This document shows, in pieces, positions 19,613 through 20,668 of a stretch of 20,668 bases of DNA (the first letter of the stretch is position 1; every line of letters starts with the position of its first letter). The DNA is from PNKC01 sp039917655. Lineage in GTDB: Bacteria; Chloroflexota; Dehalococcoidia; Tepidiformales; Tepidiformaceae. The notes under the pieces are model-generated. The model was not told the origin of the DNA and ran no database searches. It saw only the letters and a program-made list of their open reading frames with translations. The stretch covers positions 1 to 20,668 of the forward strand of contig JBDSJC010000079.1 in assembly GCA_039917655.1 (NCBI GenBank). The letters run 5' to 3'. The position numbers and the translations under genes are program-made.

Positions 19613-20668
19613 TTACGGCGCTGCTCCGAAACCGATGACCCTATTTCGGCCAGGTCCCCTGGGGTCGTCCGGCGGGCGACTGCCGAGTTCGATGAGCCGT
19701 ACTTCACCGCTGGCGAAATCGAACAGCGCTGGCGTCGAATTGTTGACGTTGCCCAGCGCGCGGTGGTCATCGAGCCACGCGCCCATTTGGACCGAGGGAA
19801 CCGCCTCCGAGGCGACGAACTCGATCACTTTTTTGCCCTGGCGAACGATGGCGAAATGTTGCATGAGCCCGTCCGTCCCAACACGCTCGGCCCAGGTGAG
19901 CGTCAGTCCGCCTGCCGGCTGGGCGCCGCTCACCTGGGCTGGGTAGTTGGGGTCCGCTTTCACCATCGGCATCGCTATTTGGGATCCATCTGGCCGGTAG
20001 AGCAGAATACCCCCGCCCGGTGGCTGCCAAAGGATTGGTTCGGCCAGCTCGGCGGTAACTACGGGGAAGAAATCCCCTGACGTGGGTGCCACGGCCTTGC
20101 CGGATGGGAAGAGTTCGAAGCTGCGCTTCCCTGTGGCCGTGTGGTTCGAAATGAGGACGTCGTGGCCGGGGAGGGACCCCCATCTCAGGAGCTTTCGCGC
20201 GTACGGTGTTGAGGGTTGGGCGTTCCAAGTGACCCCGTTGTCCTTCGAGACGTAGAGGATCGCGTAGCCGGCTCCGTCTATGCCACTTCCGACCTCATAG
20301 CAATCGCCGAAACAGGCGGTGGCATAGAGTGTCCCGTCTGATGCCACGGCCGTGGAGGTCATGTAGCGCGAGCCTTCTGGCGTGTTGAACAGCGCTTGCC
20401 GTTGGAGGACTCCGGCGCTGTCGCGGTAGGCCCGTTCTAACGCCGTCGGTGGTCCGTCACATCCGGTGCAGCCCTGTTCGATGTATACGACGAGGTTGAG
20501 TTCGTCGCTTCCGGGACCAAGCTTTAGTGGTGCGCCGAGACGCCACTTGGGAGCAGTTTCGGTCGGCGGAGCGGTAGCTGTCGCTGGTGTTGCGATCGAA
20601 GTGCTGGGGGCAGCAGGCGCGCTGGCCGTGGGACTGACGCTCGGCGCTAAGGCTGCTTGTTTGCCGCC
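19613..20668 (-). CDS. Exported beta-rich protein with Pro/Ala/Thr linker, 5' end outside window
   Basis: The minus-strand frame is open from 19613 to the window edge, 351 residues without the start. The first visible ~40 residues are low-complexity Ala/Pro/Thr/Ser (for example PAAPSTSIATPATATAPPTE), a linker typical of a secreted or lipid-anchored protein whose signal peptide lies outside. The following domain contains VVYIEQGCTGCDGPP, STAVASDGTLYATACFGDC, ILYVSKDNGVTWNAQ and several strand-turn units. VSKDNGVTW resembles a BNR/sialidase-type Asp-box (S-x-D-x-G-x-T-W), so a beta-propeller is likely. The ATG at 20362 is internal. Paired Cys (CTGC, CFGDC) could form disulfides. Ligand or enzymatic activity is unknown. 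Confidence 0.75.
   Translation of the reverse strand, partial: GGKQAALAPSVSPTASAPAAPSTSIATPATATAPPTETAPKWRLGAPLKLGPGSDELNLVVYIEQGCTGCDGPPTALERAYRDSAGVLQRQALFNTPEGSRYMTSTAVASDGTLYATACFGDCYEVGSGIDGAGYAILYVSKDNGVTWNAQPSTPYARKLLRWGSLPGHDVLISNHTATGKRSFELFPSGKAVAPTSGDFFPVVTAELAEPILWQPPGGGILLYRPDGSQIAMPMVKADPNYPAQVSGAQPAGGLTLTWAERVGTDGLMQHFAIVRQGKKVIEFVASEAVPSVQMGAWLDDHRALGNVNNSTPALFDFASGEVRLIELGSRPPDDPRGPGRNRVIGFGAAP

Noticed and set aside
1..20668. CRISPR array, rRNA operon, riboswitch or phage genes
   Set aside because: No spaced direct repeats, rRNA-like segments, recognised riboswitch cores or structural phage genes were seen on either strand.

Overview
The window is dense, high-GC bacterial DNA with about 20 protein genes on both strands, three intact tRNA genes and a ~1.2 kb stretch of gene debris. 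An F420-type luciferase-family oxidoreductase, a MaoC/acyl-CoA dehydrogenase pair, frequent GTG/TTG starts and start codons placed 5-7 bases behind TAnnnT hexamers all suit a Chloroflexota-like (possibly Dehalococcoidia-like) or actinobacterial-grade lineage. That placement is inference; no rRNA or other definitive marker is present.

Layout. 1-1239: the 3' part of an acyl-CoA dehydrogenase gene and a MaoC-fold hydratase gene (fatty or organic acid CoA metabolism). 1277-3030: three tandem hicB-hicA toxin-antitoxin cassettes, antitoxin first. All three hicB genes are intact, but hicA1 carries one extra base and hicA2 lacks one base, so only cassette 3 has an open toxin gene. 3034-6074 (minus): a PcrA/UvrD helicase gene whose stop overlaps the start of an MscS-type channel gene. 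6187-6894: a two-TM double-zinc-ribbon protein. 6969-7859 (minus): a P-loop + DRTGG protein like the N-terminal region of some phosphotransacetylases. 7964-9032: a QueD/PTPS-family enzyme and a cysteine-rich protein of unknown function.

9073-11000: tRNA-Leu(CAA) and tRNA-Gly(GCC) on minus, separated by a clear terminator, then tRNA-Gln(TTG) on plus. The last 44 bases of tRNA-Gln are repeated exactly at 10948-10991. Between the copies lies one gene, an aminoglycoside phosphotransferase-fold kinase. This has the architecture of a tRNA-targeted integrated element, reduced to ~1.46 kb with no recognisable integrase.

11150-13008: a TerB-like helical protein, a DinB-fold protein and (minus) an isoprenylcysteine-carboxyl-methyltransferase-like membrane enzyme. 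13100-14110 is a graveyard: the C-terminus of an IS110-family transposase, a degenerate tRNA-Ser 3' half, and the C-terminal ATPase piece of a histidine kinase with two compensating frame changes. 14301-17044: a small lipoprotein, then a tightly overlapping trio (unknown protein, threonine aldolase, lipoprotein). 17212-17958: an OmpR-family regulator with a degenerate acidic pocket, possibly preceded by a 29-codon leader ORF. 18027-19598: an Rv3520c-like F420-dependent oxidoreductase abutting an adenine-phosphoribosyltransferase-like gene. 19613-20668 (minus): an exported-looking protein with a Pro/Ala/Thr linker, cut by the window edge.

The most notable signals are the three-cassette hicBA array with two dead toxins, the duplicated tRNA-Gln 3' end around a lone kinase gene, and the repeated placement of a TAnnnT hexamer 5-7 bases before start codons, which predicts widespread leaderless mRNAs.
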